Part shown: positions 63,908 through 64,000 of the stretch, piece after piece
Layout of the letters: each line of letters opens with the position of its first letter
How positions within the stretch are numbered: the stretch's first letter is position 1
Source of the DNA: an uncultured Collinsella sp.
Lineage (GTDB): Bacteria; Actinomycetota; Coriobacteriia; Coriobacteriales; Coriobacteriaceae
Length of the DNA stretch: 64,000 nucleotides
Assembly (NCBI GenBank): GCA_900768265.1
Contig: CAAGCF010000006.1
Span: 18,055 to 82,054, forward strand
Direction: 5' to 3'
Notes under the pieces: generated by a model
What the model saw: only the letters and a program-made list of their open reading frames with translations
Database searches by the model: none
What the model was told of the DNA's origin: nothing
Translations under genes and position numbers: made by a program

Positions 63908-64000
63908 GATCGACCTTCGAAACATCGATTTCGCCTGACATTAGCTTGGGCAAAAGGACATCACGCAACTGCGCAAGAAAGCGTGACTCTTTAGCAGTTG
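63879..64000 (-). CDS. C-terminal end of a second, inverted hsdS, cut by window edge
   Basis: The minus-strand frame entering at the window edge and ending with TAG at 63879-63881 reads ESRFLAQLRDVLLPKLMSGEIDVSKV followed by DLTQLNSHLA. The block LxxLRDxLLPKLMSGEI is the standard C-terminus of HsdS proteins. It is convergent with and overlaps the plus-strand hsdS by 29 nt. It may be a silent cassette or the swapped partner. Its N-terminal part lies beyond the window. Confidence 0.85.
   Translation of the reverse strand, partial: TAKESRFLAQLRDVLLPKLMSGEIDVSKVDLTQLNSHLA

Overview
The window is GC-rich and gene-dense. Codon usage, Tat-type lipoprotein signals and the gene families present suggest a gut actinobacterium of the Coriobacteriia, most likely Collinsella. 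That assignment is inference from gene content, because no rRNA marker is present. No rRNA, tRNA, CRISPR array or intact insertion sequence was seen. Many intergenic gaps instead hold large palindromes.

Layout. 0-7.5 kb is metal handling: a truncated 10TM exporter with an operator-like palindrome, a DEDDh exonuclease, a DUF559-like nuclease protein, then an ArsR repressor, a stand-alone HMA metallochaperone and a Zn/Cd P-type ATPase sharing a repeated operator, and a DtxR/MntR-type regulator. 7.7-14.4 kb has a HAD phosphatase, a Uup-like ABC-F ATPase and a pstSCAB phosphate transporter without phoU. 14.6-26.2 kb has an M20 dipeptidase, a phosphoglycolate-phosphatase-like HAD protein, a DegV protein, a LOG-family protein and a queuosine set (tgt, queA, queH) interspersed with an SDR, a tail-anchored coiled-coil protein and a zincin. 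26.2-35.4 kb has a MetRS-like protein with a degenerate KMSKS loop, an RNA m5C methyltransferase, a TIM-barrel protein, a second DegV, class III fructose-bisphosphatase and two GtrA proteins.

35.7-44.2 kb is the most striking block: a cobalamin riboswitch leader, a 2395-residue surface protein (seven Ig-like modules, two atrophied-Ig modules, three DUF4430/transcobalamin-C-like domains, a PQQ-like beta-propeller, an InlB repeat, a C-terminal TM) and a translationally coupled small DUF4430 membrane protein. Together they look like a B12-regulated surface cobalamin-capture system.

44.3-55.6 kb has a UbiB/ABC1 kinase with a phasin-like partner, a C69 dipeptidase, a MITE-like element, folD-fchA, a zinc-ribbon membrane protein, duplicated lipoproteins and a secreted PI-PLC. 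55.8-64 kb is defence-like: a YhcG/DUF1016 nuclease, an ADP-ribosylglycohydrolase with a small partner gene, and a type I restriction-modification locus (hsdR-hsdM-hsdS). There the hsdS gene is half-length and abuts the 3' end of a second, inverted hsdS, which suggests invertible specificity.

Two copies of a ~174-nt element (20239-20413 and 23495-23667) keep conserved loops while their helices change by compensatory substitutions. This marks a candidate structured RNA or structured mobile element whose terminal hairpin abuts the stop codon of the neighbouring gene in both cases.
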